In this document: positions 27,192 through 36,202 of the stretch, in pieces
How positions within the stretch are numbered: the stretch's first letter is position 1
Layout: every line of letters begins with the position of its first letter
Source: JADKAV01 sp963733395
Lineage (GTDB): Bacteria > Actinomycetota > Actinomycetes > S36-B12 > UBA10799
DNA: 64,000 nt
Direction: 5' to 3'
Assembly (NCBI GenBank): GCA_963733395.1
Contig: CAVTCZ010000005.1
Coordinates: 248,001 to 312,000 of the forward strand
The notes under the pieces: model-generated
The model's database searches: none
The model's input: only the letters and a program-made list of their open reading frames with translations
Told to the model about the DNA's origin: nothing
Position numbers and translations under genes: made by a program

Positions 27192-28421
27192 CTACGCCGG
27201 ACCGCGAACGATCGGGCAGCTCATGCAGCGCGGGCCACCCCGGCCGCGGCCGAGTTCGGAGCCCACAATGGTCACGATCTCGATGCCCTCCTTGCGCAGG
27301 AAGGTGTTCGTGGTCGTGTTGCGCTCGTACCCGAAGATGACGCCGGGCGCGACCGCCAGGAAGTTGTTGCCGTCGTCCCACTGCTCGCGCTGGGCGCCGA
27401 GCTCGTCGATCGGGGTCTTGAGCACGCGGATCTCGGGAACACCGATGGCGTCGGCGACGACCGGCCACAGATCCTCGTTCTCGGTGACCGTGAAGTCACC
27501 GCCGTCACCCACTGGCTCCAGGGTGTAGGAGCGCAGGTGGTCCGGCAGGTACGGGTAGCAGGAGAACGCGTCCTTGTCGATCATCGTCATCGCGGTGTCC
27601 AGGTGCATGAACGCGCGGGTCTTCGGCAGCTCGACGACGATGACCTTGTTGATCTGGCCCTGGCTCAACTTGAAGTACTTGCGCGCCAGGACCTCGACAC
27701 CCTGCGGGGTGGTGCGCTCGCCCATGCCGATCATCACGGCACCGTTGCCGATGACCAGGATGTCGCCGCCCTCGACGGTGGCCGGCTCGTGGTGCTCGTC
27801 GTCGTTGCCGTAGTAGAAGTTCAGGCCGGCGTCGGCGAAGCGGGGGTGGAAGTTCCAGATCGTGCGCGAGTGCAGGGTCTCGCGCTTACGCGCAGGCTTG
27901 GCCATGGGGTTGACCGAGAGCCCGTCGTAGCAGAAGGCCGTGTTGTCGCGCTGGAACAGGTGGTTCGGCAACGGCGTCAGGATGAAGTCGTAGTCGTCCA
28001 GGTAGCTCCACAGCAGGCTCTGGGTGTGGGGCAGGTGCAGATCCTTCTTGAGCACGCCACCGATCATCACCTCGGACAGCAACTCGGCGTCCTGCTGCAT
28101 CACCAGTTCCGACAGCGGCTCGTCCAGAGCCGGCCCGACCTGCGTGGCGCTGGTGAGTCGCTCGTCGAGGAACTCGCGGGCACCCGGCTGGTCCAGAGCC
28201 TCTTTGAGCAAGGTCTGGAAGTGGAGGACCTCGATGCCCTTGTCCTTCAACTTCGTGGAGAAGGCATCGTGCTCCTCGCGCGCTCGGGCCGCCCACATGA
28301 CGTCATCGAAAAGCAGGTCCTCGACATTGGAGGGAGTGAGACGAGCCAACTCCAGTCCCGGTCGGTGGACGATGACCGATTCGAGCTGACCCACCTCGGA
28401 GTCAACGTGATACTCAGACAT
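27192..28421 (-). CDS. arcA: Arginine deiminase
   Basis: 409 residues, the expected family length. Motifs in order: LFQRDNTAFCYDG (substrate guanidinium-binding Asp), HHEPATVEGGDILV, FMHLDTAMTMIDKD and the catalytic Cys near the end in GPRCMSCPIVRGP. It hydrolyses L-arginine to citrulline and ammonium in the cytoplasm, feeding arcB. ATG 28421 is the first codon of the conserved start (SEYHVDSEVGQLESVIVHRPG). A 267-bp region with a perfect palindrome separates it from the divergent ArcD-like carrier. Confidence 0.97.
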   Translation of the reverse strand: MSEYHVDSEVGQLESVIVHRPGLELARLTPSNVEDLLFDDVMWAARAREEHDAFSTKLKDKGIEVLHFQTLLKEALDQPGAREFLDERLTSATQVGPALDEPLSELVMQQDAELLSEVMIGGVLKKDLHLPHTQSLLWSYLDDYDFILTPLPNHLFQRDNTAFCYDGLSVNPMAKPARKRETLHSRTIWNFHPRFADAGLNFYYGNDDEHHEPATVEGGDILVIGNGAVMIGMGERTTPQGVEVLARKYFKLSQGQINKVIVVELPKTRAFMHLDTAMTMIDKDAFSCYPYLPDHLRSYTLEPVGDGGDFTVTENEDLWPVVADAIGVPEIRVLKTPIDELGAQREQWDDGNNFLAVAPGVIFGYERNTTTNTFLRKEGIEIVTIVGSELGRGRGGPRCMSCPIVRGPA

Positions 28422-28638
28422 TCACGATTCCCTTCGTGGAGATCCCGCCAGGTGCGGGCTGCCTCCGATACTGGTAAACATCTGCCGCGTATGCCATTCG
28501 GCGGCACTCCGCACCCAGAATTTGCCCTGTTCGGCGCACTCAGTTCGCCCGGATCGGGCGACTCTGGGTCGAACCAACGTCCGGAATGCGACTACGCGGG
28601 CGCCTGGCAGCGACACGGCACACGCGTTTTTGCTAGCA

Positions 28639-28655
28639 ATGAGGCGGCGCCTCAT
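28639..28655. promoter_or_regulatory. Perfect 17-bp palindrome in the arc divergon
   Basis: ATGAGGCGGCGCCTCAT has 8-bp arms around one central base. It lies 33 bp upstream of the carrier start (28689) and just after a possible -10 element (TAGCAAT), so a repressor binding here would block the carrier promoter. The regulator is not identified. Confidence 0.5.
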
Positions 28656-28688
28656 GCCAAGTGCATGCGACCAGATTGGGAGAAACCA

Positions 28689-30435
28689 ATGGCATCCGAC
28701 ACCGCACCACCGGTGGAATCCGAACCGGAGCAGAAGAAGGGCTTCAAGTTCCCGACCGCGTACACAGTGCTGTTCTTCGTGCTGTTGTTGGTCTTCGCGC
28801 TCACGTTCGTCATCAAGCCGGGGTCGTACCAGTACGTGTCCTGTGATGGCGGCAACGCCAAGCCGATCCCGGCCTCGTACGAACAGACCGACGTCAGCAT
28901 GACGTTCAAGGAGCGTCTGTACGACCTGTGGCTGTCACCGGTCAACGGCCTGTACGGCATCCGCGAGGTTTCCGCGCCGGTGGAGGAGGTGACCCCCGAT
29001 CAGCAGGCGGTCGCGGATAAGACCTGTGACGGACTACCCGCCGAACTGGTCACCGCGCCCGGGAACACCGGCCCGTACAACGAGGGCTCGCTGTTCGGCG
29101 CCGCGCAGGTGTTCTTCTTCGTCCTGGCCATCGGTGCCTTCATCACGGTGACGATCAAGACCGGAGCACTCGACGCCGGTATCGCGCGGCTGACGCACAG
29201 GTACCGAACGCGCGGGAACGCTCTGATAGTCGTTCTGATGTTGGTCTTCTCCCTCGGTGGCACGACGTACGGCATGGCAGAGGAGACATTGGGTTTCTAC
29301 GCCCTGATCGTGCCCATATTCGTGGCCCTGGGGTATGACCGATTGCTCGGTGCGGTCGTCATCCTGGTCGGGGCCGGAACCGGCACCATGGCGTCCACGG
29401 TCAACCCGTTCGCCACCGGCGTCGCCTCCGATGCCGCCGGCATCGACCTGGGCAACGGCATCGTCCTGCGCGTGCTGATGTACATCGTGCTGACGGCCAC
29501 GTCCATCTTCTTCGTGCTCCGGTACGCCCGGAAGATCAAGGGTCACCCGGAGAAGATGCTGGTGCCCGTTGACCGAGGAGGACGCGGCGCTCGAGATGGA
29601 GAGCGAGGGCGAGCCGCCGGAGATGACCGGTTCGCAGAAGGTGGTCATGTGGATCTTCGGGCTGTCCTTCGTGCTGATGATCTTCTCGGTGGTCCCGTGG
29701 GCGGACCTGCCGGGACTCGGCGACATCTCCTGGATGGAGCGGATCACGCTCTACTGGTACTTCCCCGAGTTGGCAGCGCTGTTCCTGGTCGCGGCGGTCA
29801 TCATCGGCCTGGTCGGAAAGCTCGGCGAGGAGGGGATGGTCGGCGCGATCATCGCCGGCATGGGCGACTTCATCGGCCCGGCATTCATCATCGCGTTCGC
29901 CCGCGGCGTCACCGTGGTGATGAACAACGCCGGCATCACCGACACCGTGCTGCACTCGCTGGAGAGCCTGGTAACCGACCTCTCCGGTGCGGTGTTCGCG
30001 GTGATGATGTTCATCGTCAACATCCCACTGGCCTTCCTGATCCCGTCGTCGTCCGGGCACGCCACTCTGGCGATGCCGATCCTGGCGCCGCTGGGGGACT
30101 TCGCCGGTGTGAGCCGGGCGATCGTGGTGACCGCCTACCAGTCGGCCTCGGGATGGGTGAACCTGTTCACGCCCACCTCCGCCATCGTCATGGGTGGTCT
30201 GGCCATCGCCAAGGTCCGGTACGACCGGTATCTGAAGTGGCTCTGGCCGCTGCTGCTGACCCTGTTCGTGCTGACCTGCCTGCTGCTGGCGCTTGGGCAC
30301 CGTCGTCCCAGCCCTCGGCGGCACGTGACCGTTCACGATCCGGCGGCCCTCACCTGCACAGGCGGGCACCGCCGGCTTGGCCGCCTCGGACTTGCGTCGC
30401 GGGCCTGGCGGGGCCGCTGCAGTCGTTGCGACTGA
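28689..30435 (+). CDS. ArcD/YfcC family arginine-ornithine-type carrier, one or two frameshifts
   Basis: The first frame (28689 to about 29566) and the second (29569 to 30435) join at a +1 shift near 29566: EKMLVP runs into TEEDAALEMESE. Together they give a polytopic carrier with GTTYGMAEETLGFYALIVPI and a conserved PSSSGHATLAMPIL loop near the C-terminus, both typical of YfcC/ArcD-like carriers. Placement opposite arcAB supports arginine uptake with ornithine release. A second +1 shift near 30297 would give the more natural ending TVVPALGGT with a stop at 30326-30328, so the tail to 30435 is doubtful. ATG 28689 has GGGAG upstream. Confidence 0.82.
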
Positions 30436-30509
30436 CCGTGCTCGCAGATGGGATCGCCCGCCGCGCTACTCGCGTCCCTCGGCCCGACTGACGCGGTTAG
30501 GCTGACGCC

Positions 30510-30720
30510 ATGAACGGCGCCGCGAAGAGCAACGTGCTGATGTTCCTGGCCGCGATGTGCGCAGTGGGGACAGTGTGGTTCGCGGTCAGCGCACTTGGGG
30601 CAGCGCAGTGCGCTGTTCGCGGTGATGGCCGCATTGCTGGCTGTCGCGACCGTTGTGTCCTTCCGCACGTACCGCGCGGTGCTGCGGGAGCTCGATGAGG
30701 CCGAGCGCCGCCAGACATGA
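30510..30720 (+). CDS. Small two-helix membrane protein, one frameshift near 30590
   Basis: The first frame reads MNGAAKSNVLMFLAAMCAVGTVWFAVSA, one hydrophobic helix. After a +1 shift the text continues LGQRSALFAVMAALLAVATV and VSFRTYRAVLRELDEAERRQT to a TGA at 30718-30720. That gives about 69 residues with two helices and a charged tail, a common design for small actinobacterial membrane proteins. No family is recognised. Without the shift correction the product would be a 62-residue protein ending in low-complexity Arg/Cys text. Confidence 0.55.
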
Positions 30721-30723
30721 CGA

Positions 30724-30752
30724 AACGCCGCCCGCGACGTGCGGACGGCGTT
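30724..30752. terminator. Bidirectional terminator between the small membrane gene and whiB
   Basis: A 12-bp stem (AACGCCGCCCGC / GCGGACGGCGTT, one mismatch) with a 5-nt loop GACGT lies between two convergent genes. Confidence 0.8.
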
Positions 30753-30764
30753 CGGTCGACAGTT

Positions 30765-31139
30765 CTAGGAGACCACGCCCAAGGCACCCGGGGACACGGC
30801 TTCGGAGATCTCAACGGCGGCCGCGACGGCGCCCTCGCCGCGCTGGCGGGGGAACTGGGCCAGCGCGATCCGCACGTACACACGCTCGCGCTCTTCCTCG
30901 GTCAACCCACCCCAGACGCCGTAGGGCTCGCGGGCGCGGATCGCATAGTCGGCGCAGTCGATGCGGACATCGCAGTTGGCGCATACGGCCTTGGCTGCGC
31001 GGTCGCGTCGAAGGCGGGCCAGGCCGCGCTCGTTCTGCGGGTGGAAGAAAAGTTCCGGATCGGCCTCCCGACAGGAACCGACCTCCTGCCAATCCCAGGT
31101 GGCATCGGCCGGTACTTGTGACAGAGGTTGCTGCGGCAT
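30765..31139 (-). CDS. WhiB family iron-sulfur regulator, WhiB3/WhiD-like
   Basis: 124 residues. The four Fe-S cysteines are present (GSCREADPELFF, then AVCANCDVRIDC), followed by the conserved turn EPYGVWGGLTEEERE. The N-terminus (MPQQPLSQVPADATWDWQ) and the FFHPQNERGLARLRRD segment resemble the WhiB3/WhiD subgroup rather than WhiB1, WhiB2 or WhiB7. The C-terminus (RQRGEGAVAAAVEISEAV) is longer than usual. Such proteins bind a 4Fe-4S cluster and the primary sigma factor, and respond to redox or NO. ATG 31139 has GGAGAAG upstream. The subgroup assignment is from recalled family patterns and is less certain than the family. Confidence 0.92.
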   Translation of the reverse strand: MPQQPLSQVPADATWDWQEVGSCREADPELFFHPQNERGLARLRRDRAAKAVCANCDVRIDCADYAIRAREPYGVWGGLTEEERERVYVRIALAQFPRQRGEGAVAAAVEISEAVSPGALGVVS

Positions 31140-31484
31140 GTCTTCTCCAATCAGCCGGTCCTTACCCGGCGACGGCCGCTCCCACGTTGTGCGAGCGGAT
31201 TCCCACCTCGTGCTCCACGTCCCCCGTTCAGAGGAATCGGTGAGCAGTAACCACGACTTGAACGCTACTCACAGTGAGCGGTTGCGGCATCGTTCGTTCG
31301 GGTGATCTGCGCCTCAACCGTTCGATGGCATTATGCGCAGAGTAATCGCCCCCGCGTCAAGTCTCGGCCAGTTATGGGTGTCTTATCCCGATCCGGACAC
31401 ATAGCGTCACGTCATCCAATGGTCGGTGGGCTCGGAGCCGTCGAAGATCGTATTCACGCTGCGTTATACCGGCCCCCGCAACGA
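31140..31484. other. AT-richer divergent promoter region of whiB and DUF3039 genes
   Basis: About 345 bp without a gene and with lower GC than its surroundings. It contains a small dyad CTCACAGTGAG near 31268 and probable whiB promoter elements. A long untranslated leader for whiB is plausible, as these genes often have one. I cannot assign a structured RNA. Confidence 0.45.
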
Positions 31485-31506
31485 TGTGATCTGCCTCACG
31501 TAGACT
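31485..31506 (+). promoter_or_regulatory. Crp-like operator fused to a leaderless promoter for the DUF3039 gene
   Basis: TGTGATCTGCCTCACG (31485-31500) is a TGTGA-N6-TCAC dyad. A -10 hexamer TAGACT (31501-31506) follows at once, and its expected start site falls on the ATG at 31514, so the transcript should be leaderless. The dyad occupies the -10/-35 spacer, so binding would repress. Confidence 0.5.
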
Positions 31507-31513
31507 CATCCCT

Positions 31514-31789
31514 ATGGTTGCTTCGCATCCCCTGGACAGCCCCGATCTGACGACCGACACCCTCGTCGAGACCGACACCCAACTCGAAGAGGGGGACCAC
31601 GAGCGGTTCGCCCATTACGTCAAGAAGGACAAGATCTTGGCCAGTGCGGTGCTCGGTGAGCCGGTCATCGCCTTGTGCGGCAAGGTCTGGGTACCCAATC
31701 GTGACCCCTCGAAGTTCCCGGTGTGCCCGCAGTGCGAGGCGATCTACAAGGGCCTGCCGATACCTGGTGACGACGGCGGGGAGCAGTGA
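31514..31789 (+). CDS. DUF3039 family small zinc-ribbon-like protein
   Basis: 91 residues matching the actinobacterial DUF3039 family: THEGDHERFAHYVKKDKI-like core (EGDHERFAHYVKKDKILAS), then VIALCGKVWVPNRDP and VCPQCEAIY. The Cys in ALCGK plus the CPQC pair could hold one zinc ion. The family is widespread in actinobacteria and has no established function. ATG 31514 fits a leaderless promoter. Its stop overlaps the small downstream ORF (GTGA). Confidence 0.9.
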   Translation: MVASHPLDSPDLTTDTLVETDTQLEEGDHERFAHYVKKDKILASAVLGEPVIALCGKVWVPNRDPSKFPVCPQCEAIYKGLPIPGDDGGEQ

Positions 31790-31914
31790 CGCCCTCCCCG
31801 GGTGCGCACACGGAACCCTCGATCGCCGGATATCGGATCTGGGACGGCGACACTCCCGGCGCGGTGATGGTCATCGCGGCGCGGGGGAGAGAAGGTGGTC
31901 TCGATGACAGCTGA
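31786..31914 (+). CDS. Possible 42-residue ORF between DUF3039 and IclR genes
   Basis: GTG 31786 overlaps the DUF3039 stop in a GTGA junction, and the frame ends 11 bp inside the IclR-like gene. It would encode a short protein containing SIAGYRIWDGDTPGAVMVIA. The coupled start and the full use of the gap suggest translation, but the product resembles nothing I recognise and may be the stub of a longer lost gene. Confidence 0.35.
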   Translation: MTPSPGAHTEPSIAGYRIWDGDTPGAVMVIAARGREGGLDDS

Positions 31915-32533
31915 GACCTCCCAGACGCTGGACCGCGGGTTGACCCTGCTGACCTTGTTGGCCGATCACCCGGAGGGGATGCGCGTCAGCGAGATCGCCA
32001 CGGAACTCGGCATCGGCCGGACCGTGGTCTACCGGCTCGTCGTCACGCTGGAGAAGCACGCCCTGCTGCGCCGAGCGGTGGACGGCCGCTGCCACGTCGG
32101 TCTCGGACTGATCGGTCTGGCGCGACAGGTGCAGCCGCTGCTGCGCGAGGCCGCCCTGCCGCCGTTGCGGCGACTGGCCGACACGACCACGGCAACCGCG
32201 CATCTGACGATCACCGACGGTGCGGACGGACTCGTCGTGGTCGCAGTGGCGGAACCCCCGCGGGCTGAGGTCTTCGTCGGCGTCCGGGTGGGTTCCCGAT
32301 CCGGGCTCGAGGATACGGCGGCCGGTCAAGCCGTGCTGCTCTCGCGGCGCGGCGACAACCGCCCGGTGGTGGCTCCGGCCAGGGGTCCCGGGTCGGTGGC
32401 GTCGGCAGCCGCGGCGCTGTTGGTACCCGGGATCGAGGCGGTCGTCGGTCTCTACGTCCTGCAAGCCCCGGACGAAACCGTGCTCAGCGAGTTGGTGGCC
32501 GCGCGCGACGCGATCGCCAGTCGCCTGCGCTAG
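31904..32533 (+). CDS. IclR family transcriptional regulator
   Basis: 209 residues. The N-terminal winged helix (about 5-65) shows TLDRGLTLLTLLADHPEGM and the recognition-helix region IATELGIGRTVVYRLVVTLE. The C-terminal ligand-binding domain contains TTATAHLTITDGADGLVVVA and the DTAAGQAVL segment, but is shorter than usual (IclR proteins are often 240-270 residues). ATG 31904 has GAGAAGG upstream; a GTG at 31895 is an alternative. Target and effector are unknown. The gene converges on the PBP4-type gene with a 4-bp overlap. Confidence 0.88.
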   Translation: MTAETSQTLDRGLTLLTLLADHPEGMRVSEIATELGIGRTVVYRLVVTLEKHALLRRAVDGRCHVGLGLIGLARQVQPLLREAALPPLRRLADTTTATAHLTITDGADGLVVVAVAEPPRAEVFVGVRVGSRSGLEDTAAGQAVLLSRRGDNRPVVAPARGPGSVASAAAALLVPGIEAVVGLYVLQAPDETVLSELVAARDAIASRLR

Positions 32534-33978
32534 CCGGCCGGGGGCTGGCCGGTTTGGGACGTCGGTCCCCAGCACCCGTTGACCGTGGCGATGAGCCCGT
32601 CGACGGCTTGCCGGGTCGACAGCGGGCTGTATTTCTGGGGGCGATCGTTCACCAGCGCCGAGAAGACCTTGAGTTCGCCGTCGGCGCCGCGGGTGTAGCC
32701 GGACAACCCGATGGTGTCGAACAGTGTCCCCGTCTTCGCGCGCACCTGGCCGGCGGCGCACTTGCTGGGGCTGGTGGTGAAACGGGCGGTGCTCGGGGAC
32801 AGCGTGCCCGTGCGCCCGCCGATCGGCAGCGAGGCGAAGAAGCTGTTGAACTGCGGGTACTTGTCGGTCTTCAACGCCACTTGCAGCAGGTCGGTCAGGA
32901 ACCGCGGGGTCAGGCGGTCGTCGCGCGACACACCGCTGCCGTCCAGCAGTTTCAGCCCGGCCGTGTCCAGGCCGAGTTCCCGCAGGCTGTCGCGGGCGGC
33001 GAGGCGACCCCCGGTGAAGGTGCCCTTGCGGCCGCGTTCCACGGCCACCTGCCGGAAGAGCATCTCGGCGATGTTGTTCTCGCTGACCTGCATCATGTAA
33101 CGGACCTGCGCTGCCACCGTTTCGCCGGTGACCGCCGCAGCGCTCACAGCGTCCGGTGCGGCATCCTGGTGGCCGGCGGTCTTGGCCTTGACCCCGGTCG
33201 AGCGCAGGGCGGAGGTGAACACCGCACCGGCCTCGCCGGCGCTGTCCCACTGGTAGACGCCGATCCGCCCGAGCGGACGCACCGGCCGCACGACGCTGGG
33301 CATGTAGGAGCCGGTCCACCCCGGCCCCCCCGTGGGCTTGCCGTAGAGCGAGTCGTCCACGTAGACCTTGACCGGTGGCTGCGTCTTGGGCGGGGTGACC
33401 ATCGGGCAGGGGTTCTTGGTGGTGGATTTGCGGGTCTTGCCGGCCACGGTGCAGGTCTTGGGCCGGTAGTCGGGGGGTTGCACAGGGGTAGGCAGCATGT
33501 CGTTGGTCTTGAGGTACTTGGCGGTGGCCGACGCCAGTCTCGTCAACCCGCTGACCCCGAGGGTGGTGTCGCCGCCGCCGCGCAGGATGACGGTTCCGGG
33601 TTCCGGGACGACGGTGTCGGTGGTCATGCGGGTGTCCGGGCCGAGGACCCGCAGTGCGTTCAACGCCGTGACGATCTTCATGTTCGAGGCCGGACGCAGC
33701 GATGTCGTCGCCATCCGGGAGAAGACCGGCTCGCCGGATGACGCGTCCACCACGTCGAAGCCGAACGTGTTGCCGATGCGCGGGTTGGTGATCCGCAGCG
33801 GGATCAGGAACGCAATGGTCGCATTGGCCTGGGCACTGGTCACCCGGGCGCTCAGTTCGGCCGTCGCCGCCGCCGCTGCCGCGTCAGCGCGTTCGGCCAG
33901 GGAATCGGAGTCAGCAGCGACAGCGGGGGAGGCGGTGCACAGCAGAGCCGCTGTGCATAGTCCGATCACGGTGCGCAT
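32530..33978 (-). CDS. dacB: D-alanyl-D-alanine carboxypeptidase/endopeptidase (PBP4, S13 family)
   Basis: 482 residues with a signal peptide (RTVIGLCTAALLCTASPAVA). The penicillin-binding active site is complete: SxxK in RPASNMKIVTALN, SxN in QVSENNIAEMLF and KTG in VRAKTGTLFDT. The insertion between SxxK and SxN is typical of class C PBP4 enzymes. It removes the terminal D-Ala or cleaves cross-links in peptidoglycan outside the membrane. ATG 33978 was chosen over the GTG six bases upstream. In many actinobacteria this gene lies near tilS and hpt; that is not the case here. Confidence 0.93.
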   Translation of the reverse strand: MRTVIGLCTAALLCTASPAVAADSDSLAERADAAAAAATAELSARVTSAQANATIAFLIPLRITNPRIGNTFGFDVVDASSGEPVFSRMATTSLRPASNMKIVTALNALRVLGPDTRMTTDTVVPEPGTVILRGGGDTTLGVSGLTRLASATAKYLKTNDMLPTPVQPPDYRPKTCTVAGKTRKSTTKNPCPMVTPPKTQPPVKVYVDDSLYGKPTGGPGWTGSYMPSVVRPVRPLGRIGVYQWDSAGEAGAVFTSALRSTGVKAKTAGHQDAAPDAVSAAAVTGETVAAQVRYMMQVSENNIAEMLFRQVAVERGRKGTFTGGRLAARDSLRELGLDTAGLKLLDGSGVSRDDRLTPRFLTDLLQVALKTDKYPQFNSFFASLPIGGRTGTLSPSTARFTTSPSKCAAGQVRAKTGTLFDTIGLSGYTRGADGELKVFSALVNDRPQKYSPLSTRQAVDGLIATVNGCWGPTSQTGQPPAG

Positions 33979-34180
33979 GGACACACACGGTAACCCCCGG
34001 GCGACCGGGAATGGGGCAGACGGTGGCGCCTCCCCCCGTGAACCTCCGGGTATTGACCGAAAAACGGACGGGAACGCGAGTCATGGCCGCTGACGTCTAC
34101 ACTGTGAGTGACGCAGTTCATGTTTTCTGTGCTGCGTGTCGAAGCAGTGTGTGTACATAGAAGAAGCCTGGGGAGGCTCG

Positions 34181-35936
34181 ATGAAGCGCCGAGGCGTGGC
34201 TGTCGTTGCCGCGATGGCCGCTGGTTGCCTCACCGCGACCGCGGTGGCGCCTCTGTATGCCGCCGACGAACCCCGCCGATTCCTGTCCGGATGGTTGCCC
34301 TACTGGTCGACCGAGACGTCGAGCGCAAGCTTCCTCACCAACTCCGATCTCTTCAGCGACATCTCCCCGTTCTGGCACGACGCCCGGTGGGACGGGTCCA
34401 AGGTCTACCTCCACGACCATCTGTCTCCCACCGCTCGGGCTGCGGCGCTGGCCAAGTTGCGCGGTCAGGGAGTCAAGATCCTGCCGTCGATCACCGACGG
34501 CTCCGGCAAGGCGAACATGGCCAAGACGCTGGCCTCACCGGAGAAGCGGCAGGCGCACGTCCAGGACATCGTGAATCTGGTGCTCACCAACAGCTACGAC
34601 GGCATCGATCTGGACTACGAGACGTTCGCGTTCACCGACGGCAGTTCCACCTGGGCGACGACCAGGCCCAACTGGGTCGCCTTCGTGACTGAACTCGCCG
34701 ACGCCCTGCACGCCGAGGGCAAGCTGCTGGCGGTCACGGTGCCACCGATGTACAACGCCAACCGGGACAGCACCAGCGGCTACTGGGTGTACGACTATGC
34801 CGGCGTCGGCAAGTCCGCCGACCTGCTGCGGATCATGGCCTACGACTACTCGGTGGGCAGCCCCGGCCCGATCGCCCCCCTGGGCTGGGTGCAGAGGGTC
34901 GCAGCGTTCGCGCCGACGCAGTTGCCCGGCGCCAAGGTGCAGCTGGGAATCCCGGTCTACGGGCGCAACTGGTACACCGGCAAGACCGGCAAGTGCCCGG
35001 TCGGCCAGGACATCAAGGACAGCAACTTCTCGATGACGGCGGGCAGTGCGCTGGCATCACTTGCCGAGGACGGGGTGGCGCCCGACGAGATCAGCCGGGA
35101 CGCCGTCCTCCGGGGAGCTCACCGCTTCCTACGCGATCGTCTACAAGGGCCTCAACGCCAAGGGTGAAAAGACCGAGTGCACCGTTACCCGCAAGGCCTT
35201 CTTCGCCGACGCCAAGTCGGTCGCCGACCGGGTGCGGGTCGCCCGTTCGACCGGTCTGGCGGGGGCGGCGCTGTGGACCATCGGTGGCGAGTCGGCGGCA
35301 CAGTGGCCGGCGGTCCGAGAAGCGGTGGGTGTCCAGAAGGCCACGCCCGGCGCCCGCAAGGGCGGCAACGTCAAGATCGGGGCGCCCCGGTTCATCACCC
35401 GCGGCCAGACCGGCTCCATCACCGCGCAGGTGAGTGTCGACGGCAACGCCAGCGGTGGCGGGGAGGCGACGCTGCAGGCCAATCCGGTGGGCAAACCCGG
35501 ATGGCGCGACGTGGACAGCAAGAAGGTGCCCAAGTCCGGGCAGGTCGTGTTCAGCCACTCGCCCAAGAAATCCGGTTCCTTCCGGGTGACGGTCTCGAGC
35601 ACCGGTACCCGCAAAGCGGCGCGCAGCGCAACGGTGACCACCCGGGTCCGGGCCGCGGTCAGCGTGAACAGTTCCATCGTGGCGTTCACCGGCCAGAAGG
35701 TGCGGCTGACCGGGACCGTGAGCCCCGGCAAGCGCGGCGTGAAGGTCGTTCGGCAGCGGCTGGTCAAGGGCAAGTGGGTGACCTTCGGGCAAACCCGCAC
35801 GAAAGCCGGGGGTGCTTACCGCTTCGACGTCATCCCGACGGTCAAGAACGGCAGTTACACGTATCGCGTGGTTTCAGCACCGTTCGCCGGCTTCGCCAAG
35901 GGCGTCAGTTCCACGGTGAGCTTCCGGTCCCGCTGA
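34181..35936 (+). CDS. Secreted glycoside hydrolase family 18 protein, one frameshift near 35105
   Basis: ATG 34181 with GGGGAGG upstream gives a signal peptide (KRRGVAVVAAMAAGCLTATA). The TIM-barrel starts at FLSGWLPYW and carries the GH18 catalytic motif in YDGIDLDYETF, so the general acid Glu is present; RIMAYDYSV and GIPVYGRNWYTG are further conserved strands. The frame shifts by +1 near 35100-35110 (ISRDA into SSGELTASYAIVYKG). The C-terminal 200 residues contain beta-rich Ig-like or bacterial-surface modules (RFITRGQTGSITAQVSVDG). Related proteins cleave chitin, glycan strands or spore peptidoglycan; the substrate is not determined. Confidence 0.85.
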
Positions 35937-35954
35937 GGGGTCGGGGGTTCGCAG

Positions 35955-36072
35955 CCGTTAGTCCGAAGGACAACGGTTAGTCCCGAGCACAGCCGTTAGC
36001 CGGAAGTCCGCGCATGGGACTAACGCCTGTGCGCGGGGCTAACGCCTGTGCATGGGACTAACGCCGGTGCGC
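35955..36072. repeat. 19-nt-period repeat array, three inverted then three direct units
   Basis: Units at 35955-35973, 35974-35992 and 35993-36011 carry CGTTAGTCC-type cores. Units at 36016-36034, 36035-36053 and 36054-36072 carry the reverse complement, GGGACTAACG-type cores. All six have exactly 19 nt. The two halves can fold into one long imperfect hairpin or into several alternative ones. It lies between the GH18 stop and a converging gene, so a terminator or REP-like role is possible. Confidence 0.75.
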
Positions 36073-36202
36073 GGGGCGAGTCCAGCGAAAGCCTCGAATC
36101 CGAAGACCCGCCCACACCGGTGTGACTCACCACGGCAGGGCCACTGTTTCCACCGCCTCAACCGACGGCCCCCGGCCAAGGCTCACCAGCGGCGGGGTGC
36201 CC

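Noticed and set aside
35955..36072. CRISPR array
   Set aside because: The 19-nt units run without spacers, invert halfway, and no cas gene is near. No CRISPR array is seen elsewhere in the window.
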